From: Nyssa sinensis | Lineage: Eukaryota > Streptophyta > Magnoliopsida > Cornales > Nyssaceae | Direction: 5' to 3' | Length of the DNA stretch: 64,000 nt | Assembly (NCBI GenBank): GCA_008638375.1 | Contig: CM018032.1 | Span: 9,651,501 to 9,715,500, forward strand | Shown here: piece after piece, positions 12,801 to 22,000 of the stretch | Position numbering within the stretch: the stretch's first letter is position 1 | Layout of the letters: each line of letters starts with the position of its first letter | Program-made: the position numbers and the translations under genes | Notes under the pieces: generated by a model | Databases searched by the model: none | What the model was told of the DNA's origin: nothing | What the model saw: only the letters and a program-made list of their open reading frames with translations

Positions 12801-15800
12801 GGGAGTTCACAAGATGCCACACGGTGAAGGCATGTTGGCCATCGACCATATATCCTGGTGACACAGTCCTTCCCCATTCCGGATTGACTTAGACATATCT
12901 CTTTTATCCTAGCACTCCTCTGGAGTGTGGAGCTATCTTGGTTTGTCACCACTCTAGCCATCAACCCAATTACCTTCCAGCCGTCTTATATCCCTGGTAG
13001 TGGCAGCCATCAACTTGCACCAAACCATGTCATCCTAGTCACCGGACCCTGCCTTTGGGTCTCTGGTGGGCAGGCCTAATGTGTCAGGGTGCCTTTGGCC
13101 ATGAAACTCCTTCCGGGACTTGAAAAGAAACCCTCTGGGAGCATGTTTTTAGAATTAGGACATGTTCATGGTTTGCCAGACCATGTGGGAGTTCACAAGA
13201 TGCCACACGGCAAAGGCATGCTGGCCATCAACCATCCTTAACATGTCACATGACAGATATGTGTTATCCATCAACACATGGTACAGTTGTTTGCACATTG
13301 TAGTTATGTGACACAAGGTTAGGCATCAATCCTGTAATATTTTGGCATAAACTTCCTTTAGAAAATTGCAGCACTATCCTTTTTTTTTTTATTGAGACAT
13401 GTATAGCAACAACACACCTGTGCTAACTTCATTATAGTTGAAAATAATGGGACATGTCAAATATTATTACCTCAATTATTTATAGGCGGTCATATCATTG
13501 TGATATAAGGTGGTGATAACTTTCTGGCTTTTTGTGGACAGAAATGTACAACTTTTGTCCATTAATCTGCTGCCTTTGCCTTGAAATTATAAGTACTGAA
13601 TCTATTTTCCATTTGTTCACCCGAGAGTTATCTGTATAGTAAATTTGAAAAAAAGAACATGTAAATCAATTATTTTCAAGGGAAGGGAGATTTGATTCCC
13701 ATTTTGATCTTGAGTTTTTCTTACACTACACATGTCTATGATGTCATGGTTTATCATGGTCTACATTGTTGGTAGATATTATGTTATCTTTCTGAAATAT
13801 AATTATAATATTACTTCTTACATGTTAAGCCTCTTGAAGAGCCCAAGAAAACTACAGATATTATTTTAGAGGCATTGAAGAATACAGAACAGAGGGGAAT
13901 AATTGGCCGAGGTTGGGGGGATCTTGGTACTTGTAAGTATTTTCCTTTTGATGGATTCTTTTGGGCTGTATCTTGCTTCTTGCTATCTTTTAAAGTCTTG
14001 CTGTTTTGTGAAAGAAAATGAATTGAAATTTACCAAAAACTTCATACAAAATTTCTCCTGCAGATTTTTTTTTCATTCATCTGACTGCCATGGCCCTCAT
14101 CCAACTATGACCCTTGCATTGAGAATCATAATGATATATTGTTGTTAAATGGAAAGTATTCCGTGGGATAATGTCCTCTCTTTCTCTCTCTTTATTTTTA
14201 TTTTTATAGCATATGGCAATAATATCCTTGGGGTAATGGAAAAAGTAGAATTGCTTAAGAATTTTTTTTAATGACATGATAATGCAACAAATTGAGTCCC
14301 CTATCCTTTCACTGCCTTAATATTGTAGTGCAGTGTGGATTTCAAGATTTCTCTTTTTATAGCCAGCTAATGAGAGATGTTTTCTCAATGATCCTTGATG
14401 AATGAGGATTTCTATCGAAATTTGTAGCGACTGTTTGTGCCCTCCCACTTGATGCTATCTTTCTCCTCCTTTATATTTTTTCGTAAATACCACTGTTCAA
14501 ATTTGCTGTTCTATATTAGAGGCATGTACTCCCCCCCCCCCCCCTCTCTTTTTGTTACATGTGAATTTTTGAATTAGATGTTCACAATACTATTAATTAT
14601 GCTCTATGTGGAAGTACATTATACATGATCGCAAATGAGCATTTTGTTCTCATTTATTCTGTCATGCATGATTATTTTATTTTATTTCAGGTTATGAGTT
14701 TCATCCAGACCTCTTTTTCCATTTGTAATCCTTGCAAAAATGTTCATGTTCCGAGGGTCCACCATATATGATTATCCAAAACCTTGTCCATAAAATGTTG
14801 TCATTGGAACTAAAATCTTCAGTTTATTCTAAATAACATTCCATTACTTTTCAAGTCACTTTGACATCTTCTTTTATTAAGTAATTTCTCTTTCTTTTCT
14901 TTTTGCGCTGCAGTTCCAGAAATTCCTGAGAACATTTTCCTTCTAGAGGATTGCCCTCATGATTGGCTGTTTCCTCAATGTTCAGCTGTGGTGAGTTCTT
15001 GTGCATTACAATTCTTGGTTACAGGAAAATATGAATGTTGAGATTTCAGTGTATATAAATCCAGAGAAATTTATGGGCATGTAAAATTATATGATTATTA
15101 TTTAGAGGATTGCAGTTGAGGGGCAGGCCTTGGTGCAACGGTAAGGTTGCTCCATTGTGACCTGAAAGTCACAAGTTTGAGTGGTGGAAACAGCCTCCCC
15201 ACCTGCCGCCCGGGGGGGGGGGGGGGGGGGTTAATGCTGCGTACATCTGACCCTTCCCAGACCCCATAGTGGCAGGAGCCTCGTGAGCTCTGCTAGCCCT
15301 TTTTATTTAGAGAATTGCAGTTATATCTTCTAATGTAGTTACTAATCGAGATATGGTATATTACTGCATATATTTGTTTAGCATTGTAAAATTACTAATC
15401 TTTTTAGTATATTGTTAACTGAAATTTATATTATCATGAATATGCAGGTTCATCATGGCGGTGCTGGGACCACAGCTACCGGACTAAGGGCTGGGGTAAT
15501 ATTCTTTGTTAATAACTTTTTCATTTTAGTATTCTTGATTGCATGAGAACATATCCATTTTGATGTTTCAATATGTTTAAAATGTCTTTTTTAAGTTTTG
15601 AAAATCGATTATTTGAATAGTTATGAGATAGTTACTTGATAATGAGGTATTACAGTTGCATGACCAAATTGGTTGTCTTTCTGAAACTGATTTTTGATGC
15701 TTTATGAGAATTGATTATTTCAAGTTGCTATGCTTAAAAGTGTAATTGATCTTATCTATGTGCACCTCATTAAATGCAGTGTCCAACAACCATAGTGCCA

Positions 15801-17127
15801 TTCTTTGGAGATCAGTTCTTTTGGGGTGATAGAATTTATCATGAAGGACTAGGACCTGCTCCAATCCCTATATCTCAGCTCAGCATTGTAGCCCTTTCAG
15901 ATGCTATAAGGTTCATGCTCCAGCCAGAGGTAATTGAATTGTGTCTGTGCACGCAAGCATGTGCACAACTCAAAATGGAGTCATCTCAAAGTACATCACA
16001 ATTCACATTTTTAATGGATTAGACCTGTTCATTGTTTCTGTCTTCATATGTGAATTAAAGGGCATTGTAATGATTATCATTAAATTTTCTAGTAGGGATG
16101 ATCCCCTAGTTTTACATCTTGAGTTCTTTTTTATAAAAATTCACGTGTCTAATTATATTTTGAAAGTTGTTGCGGCTGTAATTGCTCTCTTCAAAGTCCT
16201 GAGTCTCCTGACTGACACAAAAGTAATTTTGTAACAGTGAAGAGGTTATACAGCAAGTTGGAAGTTCACCCAATCTCAATCTCACAATTTTGTAGGAGAA
16301 GAGGATCTAGAAGAAACAAAAATAATAATTATTTTTAATGTAGAAGATCATGTAATGTCAGGTTAACTTGTTTGGAATTGGATTGGGTTCCTTATTTTTC
16401 ATTTTGATGGCCAAATATGTTCTTCTTTAACATTAATTTTTCCTTTTTTCTTTACTTATCAATTTTTTTTTTCTCTTATTGTTAGATGGATTTGATAAAT
16501 TAAGTTCATGAGATGAGCGACTTTAGACATAAAATGAACATATACTTTATGTTAACTTGTCTACACGTTAAGGGAATGGTTTTTCACATCATGCACTGGG
16601 GTAAATGCATATTCAAACAAACTCAGGAACAATCAATGGAGCTGAAGCTGAGTTTGTAACCTAATTGTTTCAATAGGGAAAATGTCAACCAGATGAAGAA
16701 AAACACTAAGAAAGCCTATTCATTCCATGGCTTTGGTTTGAGCATTTGCTGCAGGTTGAGTGTCCATGTTACATTTGATTCTTAAATTTTGAACCTCTAG
16801 TGGTCGCTCTTATATATGCTATGTCCAATGTGACAATTAGTTTGGATTTCTCTTGTTTGAAATGAGAAGTCACACATTTGCTTTTGTTGCATGAAAATAG
16901 TGTCTTGATGAAACTGTGTCTCTCAGGTGAAATCTCAAGCAATGGAATTAGCAAAGTTGATAGAGAATGAAGATGGCGTTGCGGCTGCAGTTGATGCATT
17001 TCACAGGCACTTGCCTCCGGAGCTACCATTGCCAACTGCATCTTCAGAGGAAGATGAAAGTCCAAACCCTCTGCAGTGGCTCTTTATACAGATTGGGAAA
17101 TTGTGTTGCCGTGCTTGTGGTTCGTAG
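807..17127 (+). CDS. UGT80: Sterol 3-beta-glucosyltransferase, C-terminal half (UGT80 family), 8 exons, 5' partial
   Basis: The enzyme moves glucose from UDP-glucose to the 3-beta hydroxyl of membrane sterols, giving steryl glucosides. Exons: 807-864, 978-1155, 10079-10209, 13830-13932, 14914-14990, 15448-15495, 15780-15929, 16927-17127 (TAG stop). All junctions are GT-AG and keep one frame, giving 314 residues of a family usually near 600 aa; the missing N-terminal half lies left of the window. Family signatures seen: [68 protein letters not shown]. The UDP-sugar binding signature of the C-terminal Rossmann domain ([39 protein letters not shown]) is complete and carries its HHGGAGT core. The end matches family C-termini ([18 protein letters not shown] ... 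QIGK). No stop or frameshift is seen, so the gene looks functional. The 8.9-kb intron after exon 2 is packed with transposons. The 807 acceptor is the least certain boundary. Confidence 0.93.
1447..1660 (+). repeat. Left LTR of the intronic Copia element
   Basis: It begins near TGTCAGGGTATATT and ends near ACAACATAA, just before the primer-binding site at 1662. It matches the right LTR at 8650-8804 with many substitutions and about 50 bp that the right copy lacks. The exact right edge is uncertain by a few bases. Confidence 0.7.
1662..1673 (+). promoter_or_regulatory. Primer-binding site for initiator tRNA-Met (Copia)
   Basis: TGGTATCAGAGC is the classic plant Copia primer-binding site and lies just inside the left LTR. 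Confidence 0.85.
4158..4702 (+). mobile_element. 'GACACG' repeat family, copy 1, inserted in the Copia integrase region
   Basis: This 545-bp AT-rich block interrupts Copia coding remnants: integrase-like text ends just before it and resumes around 4785. It matches 19783-20293 in the same orientation along nearly its whole length, including the TTCTTTATTTTATTTTC-like and CAACATTCATGATT stretches. Both ends carry GACAC/GTGTC-rich motifs, and the extreme ends (CTGAAGTAT and ATACATGAG) form an imperfect inverted pair. No clean target duplication is seen at this copy. It has no coding capacity. Confidence 0.7.
5778..7268. mobile_element. hAT-like non-autonomous element in the Copia reverse transcriptase, split by a second copy
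   Basis: The ends are inverted repeats: CATGGATTTAAATCATG on the left, and the complement of ATTATTTAAATCCATG on the right. The flanking 8-mers GTCTTCTC (5770-5777) and GTCTCTTC (7269-7276) look like one decayed target duplication. Removing the element and one 8-mer rejoins the Copia reading YGLK(stop)SS with HTWFHRL, a standard Copia reverse transcriptase stretch. Without the nested copy the element is about 712 bp. It has no ORF of note. Confidence 0.8.
5939..6709. mobile_element. Second copy of the same hAT-like family, nested inside the first
   Basis: This 771-bp element has inverted ends (CATGGATTTAAATTACG and the complement of CGTTATTTAAAACCATG) and a perfect 8-bp target duplication, ATATTTTG, at 5931-5938 and 6710-6717. 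Its interior matches the host element, including repeated GTAACG motifs and an AGGGTCAAAAAACTGATACG-like stretch near the right end. The 8-bp duplication points to the hAT superfamily. Confidence 0.85.
8056..8446. mobile_element. Unidentified AT-rich insertion in the Copia RNase H region
   Basis: RNase H text reading CDNLATLF stops near 8055 and resumes near 8450 with [19 protein letters not shown]. About 390 bp of very AT-rich DNA lies between. Its exact ends and target duplication could not be fixed, so its class is unknown. Confidence 0.5.
8650..8804 (+). repeat. Right LTR of the intronic Copia element (internally deleted)
   Basis: It follows a purine-rich tract at 8641-8649 and matches 1447-1660, but lacks the pyrimidine-rich middle part of that copy. 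TTCTCAT at 8805-8811 repeats the sequence in front of the left LTR. Confidence 0.7.
8977..9089. repeat. 75-bp insertion flanked by 19-bp direct repeats, with terminal T-run
   Basis: TTCATATTAGGCATTACTA occurs at 8977-8995 and 9071-9089. The 75 bp between (8996-9070) end in a run of T. Long direct repeats plus a homopolymer tail suggest a small retroposed insertion, but the body resembles no family I can name. Confidence 0.6.
9175..9420. mobile_element. Decayed TRIM-like fragment
   Basis: GAGGGTATAACTTTAATATTT (about 9186) and GAGGGTGTAATCTTAATATT (about 9364) form a direct repeat about 180 bp apart, with a short non-coding interior between. The same layout occurs at 62430-62655, where a reversed primer-binding site is preserved. 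Here that site is badly eroded (ATCTGTTCTAAAACCCA). Confidence 0.45.
9733..9805 (-). tRNA. trnT-UGU: Decayed tRNA-Thr(UGU)-like sequence of plastid type (pseudogene)
   Basis: Read on -, the 73 nt resemble plastid trnT-UGU: GCTTAGCTCAGAAGTTAGAG (D arm), a TTTGTAA anticodon loop with UGU, AAAGGTCAT, TTTGATTCCGATAGC (T arm) and a damaged acceptor end. Differences from the plastid gene as I recall it are mostly C-to-T or G-to-A, and the acceptor and anticodon stems no longer pair fully. It is best read as nuclear-integrated plastid DNA sitting in an intron and unlikely to give a working tRNA. A tRNA-derived SINE head is the alternative. Confidence 0.65.
10370..11005. mobile_element. hAT-like non-autonomous element with perfect 8-bp target duplication
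   Basis: This 636-bp AT-rich element has inverted ends CAAGGCCGGCTC and, on the other strand at the right, CAGGGCTGGCTC. AGTTTGAA occurs directly outside both ends (10362-10369 and 11006-11013). The CAGGG-type terminus and 8-bp duplication fit hAT. It has no transposase ORF. Confidence 0.85.
11513..11798 (+). mobile_element. TRIM (terminal-repeat retrotransposon in miniature)
   Basis: Two direct repeats of about 64 bp (11513-11576 and 11736-11798) share CCCATTCTCTAA and GAGCAATTGGTGATTTAACA. The first is followed at once by the primer-binding site TGGTATCAAAGC (11577-11588), and the second is preceded by the purine tract GAGGAGGAGGG. The 160-bp interior is non-coding. No clear 5-bp target duplication is seen. 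Confidence 0.75.
12462..13232. repeat. GC-rich tandem duplication, about 385-bp unit, two copies
   Basis: Unit 1 (12462-12852) and unit 2 (12853 to about 13232) align end to end, including TTCCGGATTGACTTAGACAT, CAACCCAATTACCTTCCAG, TGCCTTTGGGTCTCTGG and GGGAGTTCACAAGATGCCAC. The block, with its flank from about 12180, is far more GC-rich than the surrounding intron. Short ORFs on both strands cross it, but none resembles a known protein and the units differ by indels that break frame. Origin unknown. Confidence 0.8.
13233..13829 (+). other. UGT80 intron DNA without recognised elements
   Basis: This is AT-rich sequence between the GC-rich duplication and exon 4 at 13830. No conserved coding text, repeat or RNA gene is recognised. 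Confidence 0.6.
15118..15302 (+). mobile_element. SINE of the Au type with about 20-bp target duplication
   Basis: The head GGGCAGGCCTTGGTGCAACG with box-A and box-B-like parts (AAGTCACAAGTTTGAGT) is tRNA-derived and typical of the plant Au SINE family. The body holds CTGCGTACATCTGACCCTTC and CAGACCCCATAGTGG, and the end is GCTAGCCC plus a T-run. Direct repeats 15098-15117 and 15303-15322 differ at one base. A run of about 18 G (about 15213-15230) interrupts the body. It sits inside a UGT80 intron in the sense direction. Confidence 0.88.
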
Positions 17128-18780
17128 GCTTTTCCAGTAATTTATTGCCATGTATAGAATTGGTTTATTTTATTTTATTTTCATATCCCTTGTTGTCTTT
17201 AGTTGTTCAGCATTTCATTCATTTCATTCATGGCTTCTTTATATGGGATTTAGTAACAATAAAATATTTATATCAGTATGGTTTTCACCTTCATGTACTT
17301 GATTCCTGTTATCATCATTTTCTAGGATTTGTATCAACTTGATTTTCACAATGAAGGCCCTATTGAATATTGGCCATGGTTTTTTCATTGAGCGCTAGTG
17401 ACCAAATCTAGTTTCTCATTGTGCAGCACATCATTTCTGCATTTGCAACTGAGTTTGCTAGGCTAATGCGGGTAGGCCCATAAACGGATCAGATTTTAGG
17501 TGATCCGAATCTTATTTGTTAAGCAAATTAGCGAATCAGATTGGATCAAATCGAAATTTTCAACGAATTTATAAATTCTTAATTCATATCCGGTTTTGTT
17601 AACGATGGGAGCGGATTGATCCGATCTTATAATAATACTAATATATATTTTGTATATAAAATATTATATTATAACATATATTAATATATTATGTATATAA
17701 AAATGTTATGCAATACATGTTGCATATGTATTATTTTGGCTGGCATCATATAATATATCACATGATTTGTAAGATATGTTCATGGACAGATATCTCATAT
17801 CTCCAGTAGTTCTCTCTTTCTAGAAATATCAATTTTAGTTTGAAAATTAAGGAGATTTTGTCTCGAAGATACCATGGCTAAAAGAAACAATGGATTTTTT
17901 TATTTTTGGTACTTTTGTGCTTTAATGCCGACCTCTAGTTTTTAGCTATTTTAACTCATTTTTTGTGTGTTAAATGTGATTTTCAAACACGTGAAAAAAG
18001 AGTATTTAATTTTTTTTTTCTAAATTTTGAACACGTTTTGAATATGTTAGGGACACATTTTTTGTTTTTGTTTTTGTTTTTGTCCTTGAGATTTACTCCC
18101 TCCTTTTGTCCTCTTTTATATATATGTTATATGTATTAGTTAGTAAATTTGTTTTGTAACTTAAATAATGAATGTTGATAATTAAATGAAGAAATTTTTG
18201 TATTTTTATTTAATAACTTTATTATCTTAATATTTTATAATATTATTTTATAATTTGTGTGTTTTTATACTAATTTTTAATTAAAATAATGTTAATTTAT
18301 TTATTTTATTATCATATATGTATATATATAGATATATATTCGATGTATTCTTATCGTATCTAACCTTATCTTTTTAATATCATCATATTACGTTATTACG
18401 TGACAATATATCATAAATAATGAAGAATCTACTTACTCTCACTCACTCAAAGAATTTATAAATAATAAAAATGAATGAGAGATTATGAAGTTAAAAAGTG
18501 AATGAAAATGAGAAATGAAGTTGAATTTATAAATAATTAAAAAAAGACAAAAATTCAAATTTTGAATTGAAACAGTAATAATAATTAAAAAATAAAAACA
18601 AAAAAATGTTTTTTAATAATAATTTTTATTTTATAATAAAAAATTAAAATTTTAATTATAACAGTTATATGATAATAAACAGTTATAATAAGTAAATTAT
18701 TAAAATTTAATACTTTAATTACAGTGCTAAATTTTAAAAGTTAAAAAAAAAAAAATTTGTGTATAATATTTGACGGTTAA
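17128..18780. other. UGT80 3' flank and AT-rich intergenic DNA
   Basis: The UGT80 3' UTR probably ends in the first 150-250 bases (AATAAAATATTT near 17260). At about 17465-17640 there is a fragment rich in AAACGGATC and GATCCGAT motifs, like the hAT-type element at 30975-31428, but its ends are not clear. From 17640 to 18770 the sequence is extremely AT-rich with no gene or recognised element. Confidence 0.5.
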
Positions 18781-18796
18781 GATGGTCCATCAGTTT

Positions 18797-18827
18797 TGAC
18801 GTCACCCAGCTAAGCCTGAGCCACGTG
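18797..18827 (+). promoter_or_regulatory. TGACGTCA and G-box motifs upstream of thioredoxin y
   Basis: TGACGTCA (18797-18804, bZIP/TGA-type site) and CACGTG (18822-18827, G-box) lie about 180-210 bp upstream of the thioredoxin start codon. G-boxes are common in promoters of light-responsive plastid-protein genes. The motifs are visible; their activity is inferred. Confidence 0.5.
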
Positions 18828-19003
18828 TAAGATCAAGTGGCTGCGAAATTACTTGAAAAATAAAAGAAAAAAAAATCTGTATTTTCAAGGGCAGGCCCTC
18901 AGTGTTGGTTTTACACAACGCAATATCTTATCCTGTTGCCTCTTCGTTTCTTCGCATTTCCAGAAGTTTTGGGTCTCTGTCCGTCTGCGAACGAAAGCTT
19001 AAA

Positions 19004-22000
19004 ATGGCGATTACGGTGACGGCGGCCACAATTCACTCGTTGAGGTCGGACCGCACGGCCTCGTTATCTCCATCTTCGTCTTCTTCATCGAAACTTTCTT
19101 ACTTGTCATCTCTGCAATTCCCTCGACAGCTTCGGCGTATGCGAATCGGAAAAAGAGGGATTTCGTCTCGGTCATATCCTCGAATCCTTCCTCTGGTGAG
19201 AACTTCTCACCCTACTAGTCAATTTTTCTCTGCAGATTGTTCTCTTTGATTTTTTGTTTTTCTGATTTATTGTGTTTAGAATTTAGAACATTTAATTTCC
19301 TGATGATTAAGCGTAAGATTCTTATTTTGAATGCGACTAATTTACTTTGTAAGTTGCAAATTGGTTGAGAATTTAATGGTTATTTAAGTTTTAGGATTAA
19401 TTTACATTGCTCTTGTGAATTAATTTTTTTAATCTTTGTTTACTTTAAAATTGTCGACTTTCTTTAATTTTTAGTTGTATGGTTTAAGGAAGTGTTGGTA
19501 GGTCAAGTTTTTGGAAGGTGGGGTCAGAGTTTTAGTGTTTTGTGGTATGAAGTTTGAGTTAGAGAAAGTTAGAGAGAAACAGTTATCTTCTTTGGGATCT
19601 AAAATTTCTTTGGGTAAATTACACTCACCTCGTGAAATTATACATGCTTCTTTGTGGTTTTAGAAATTATACTAACATCTCTTTTGCTTTAATGTCTGTA
19701 ACAAAGACATATCCTCTGTTAATGGTTAGTTAAGTAAACAACTAATGCTGGTAACATGTTACATATTTTTTCAAATAGCAACCTAAGAAGTACTCAAAAA
19801 TATAAGACACGGACACGTTAGGGACACGTTGAATATATATATATATATATATGTATAATTTTTATATGATCATATAATAAAAAAATATTTTTATTTCAAT
19901 TAAAATTGGCATAAAAACACACAAATCACACAAATATTATTAAGATATTAAAATAACAATTCTATTAAACAAAAATTCAAAAATTTCTTCATTTAATCAT
20001 CAACATTCATGATTCAATTTGCAAATCAAATTTATTAACTATTATATAAAACATATATATATATATATGTTTGTGTGTGTGTAACCAAAAAAGAACTAAG
20101 GTGAAGAGAAGAGGGCAGAGAGAGAGAGCGGAAAAATCCAATAAAAAGAAGAAAAACATAGAAAACGTGTCCAAAATGTGTCTAAAATTCAGAAATCATA
20201 AAAAAATTTGGATATTTTTTTCATGTGTTCGACACATGTCCAAGAGTGTTGGTGTCCGGACACGAGTCAAAATAGAGTGTCTGCACTTCATAGATAGCAA
20301 CTTTACCCTTGTTAGCTAATCAAAACCTATTAAAGTTAACTCATCCAACCCAATGAGCTAATTCTTTCTCTTCTTCACTACATATGTCGGTTAAGTTTGT
20401 TGTTACCATTCGAATTTGCACTTGAAGAGGTAGAATCTACAGTATGGTATGGAATGATGATAATAAAGTTGATAACAAATGATCGAACCCTTGTAAAGAT
20501 TGATAAAATAATGTGAAAACCCTAGCTCATTACTTCAAATTAATGAAACCCCTCAATTGAGAGTAATTCATAATAAACTAACCACTTTCTTTGAATCCAT
20601 AACATATTATTAAAAAAATGACTTTAACAAATTATTTCCTCCTATAACTTTCATATGATATTGTATCTTTTTTTCCCCTAATGAGCACGAAAGACTTGAT
20701 TGAGAACTTGACCGATTTCATTAAAACCCTAACTATGACCTCCTATAATATGCTTTCCAATGACTTTCATATGATATTAGATCTTTCTCCCCTAACAAGC
20801 ACGAGAGAGAGAGAGAGGGGGGGGAAAGGAGAAAAATGTGTTATGTTTAAAATTTTTGGATGCAAGAAAAGGGCTTAAGTCAAGCTCGGCTTATAAAATT
20901 GAAACCCCCCCCCCCCCTCCACGGGGCCTCGCAGCATAAAAATCAACAGAAGGAACAAGAGAATTTGGTTAATGTGGCTGAAGTTTCAAAATATTAAAAA
21001 AAAAAAGTTTCAAAATATTAAAAAAAAAAAATCATTTTAACTAATGATTAAATTTATTTTCATTTTAACTAATAATTATATTTATTTACATTTTTAATAA
21101 AAGAAATTTAAGTTCCAAAAAGCTCAACGCCTTGAGACTCATATAAGCGCCTCACCTTTTGCATGCCCGTTTTAAACATTGATGACAACGACATAAAAAA
21201 GGAAGAGGAGGAGCAGAAGACATTTGCAACAACATAAAAAGTAATGTCACCACAATCCAAGATGCATAGAATCTACCCAATGCATAGCAAGAAACTCTGA
21301 TGTCCCATTGCTGCCTTCATTGAATTTACTCACCTATTAGTTACTAAATGAATTTCCAAATAATCTCAGAATTAGTAAATTGTACACATATTTCCCAGCC
21401 ATCATATACAGCTCTAATTCATTCCTTCGAATTCACTACATGTCTTCCGACCAGAAAGGAAAAAGATTTTAGTATTCTCTTTTCTATCTTTTCTGTGTAG
21501 ACACTGGAGGGGGCTCAAAGAATGTTTTGCAGCTAGGGTCGGGGAATGCATTTAAATATCGCTTGGTTAAAGTGAATTAAGTTGCTCTTTAAAGGAGGCT
21601 GGGGATGGGGAGGATTCACTATTGGTATGCAAGAATAAAGCCCCCCCTGGGTTAACTGGCTCTGGAAATTGGAGTCAGGAATAGATAACCTTTGAGAAAG
21701 TAGTGGTATCGAAGTGTGGTGAGGACTTAGGTTTGTTGTCCAACAGAGAAGGAAAATTGGAATGGGTTTGTGGATTGGGACACCAAGGTCTTAGAGATCT
21801 TCAAGTACGGATATGCTTTTTCTGTGGAGAATGGGTTGAGTTTTGTTTTGACATGATAATTGCTGTCATAACTGTGTTGAAACCAGCTTATCGAGAGATT
21901 TTTTCTGTTCACTTGAATAAGGATGCAGCTCACATTGCAATTTGACTTTTCTCAGACCTTTAACTGATTGAGAGTTAGAGATGGCGATTGCATGTTTTGA

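Noticed and set aside
18902..19003. N-terminal extension of thioredoxin y by 34 codons
   Set aside because: The extension would begin with GTG; the first in-frame ATG is 19004, and the resulting 174 aa fits the family.
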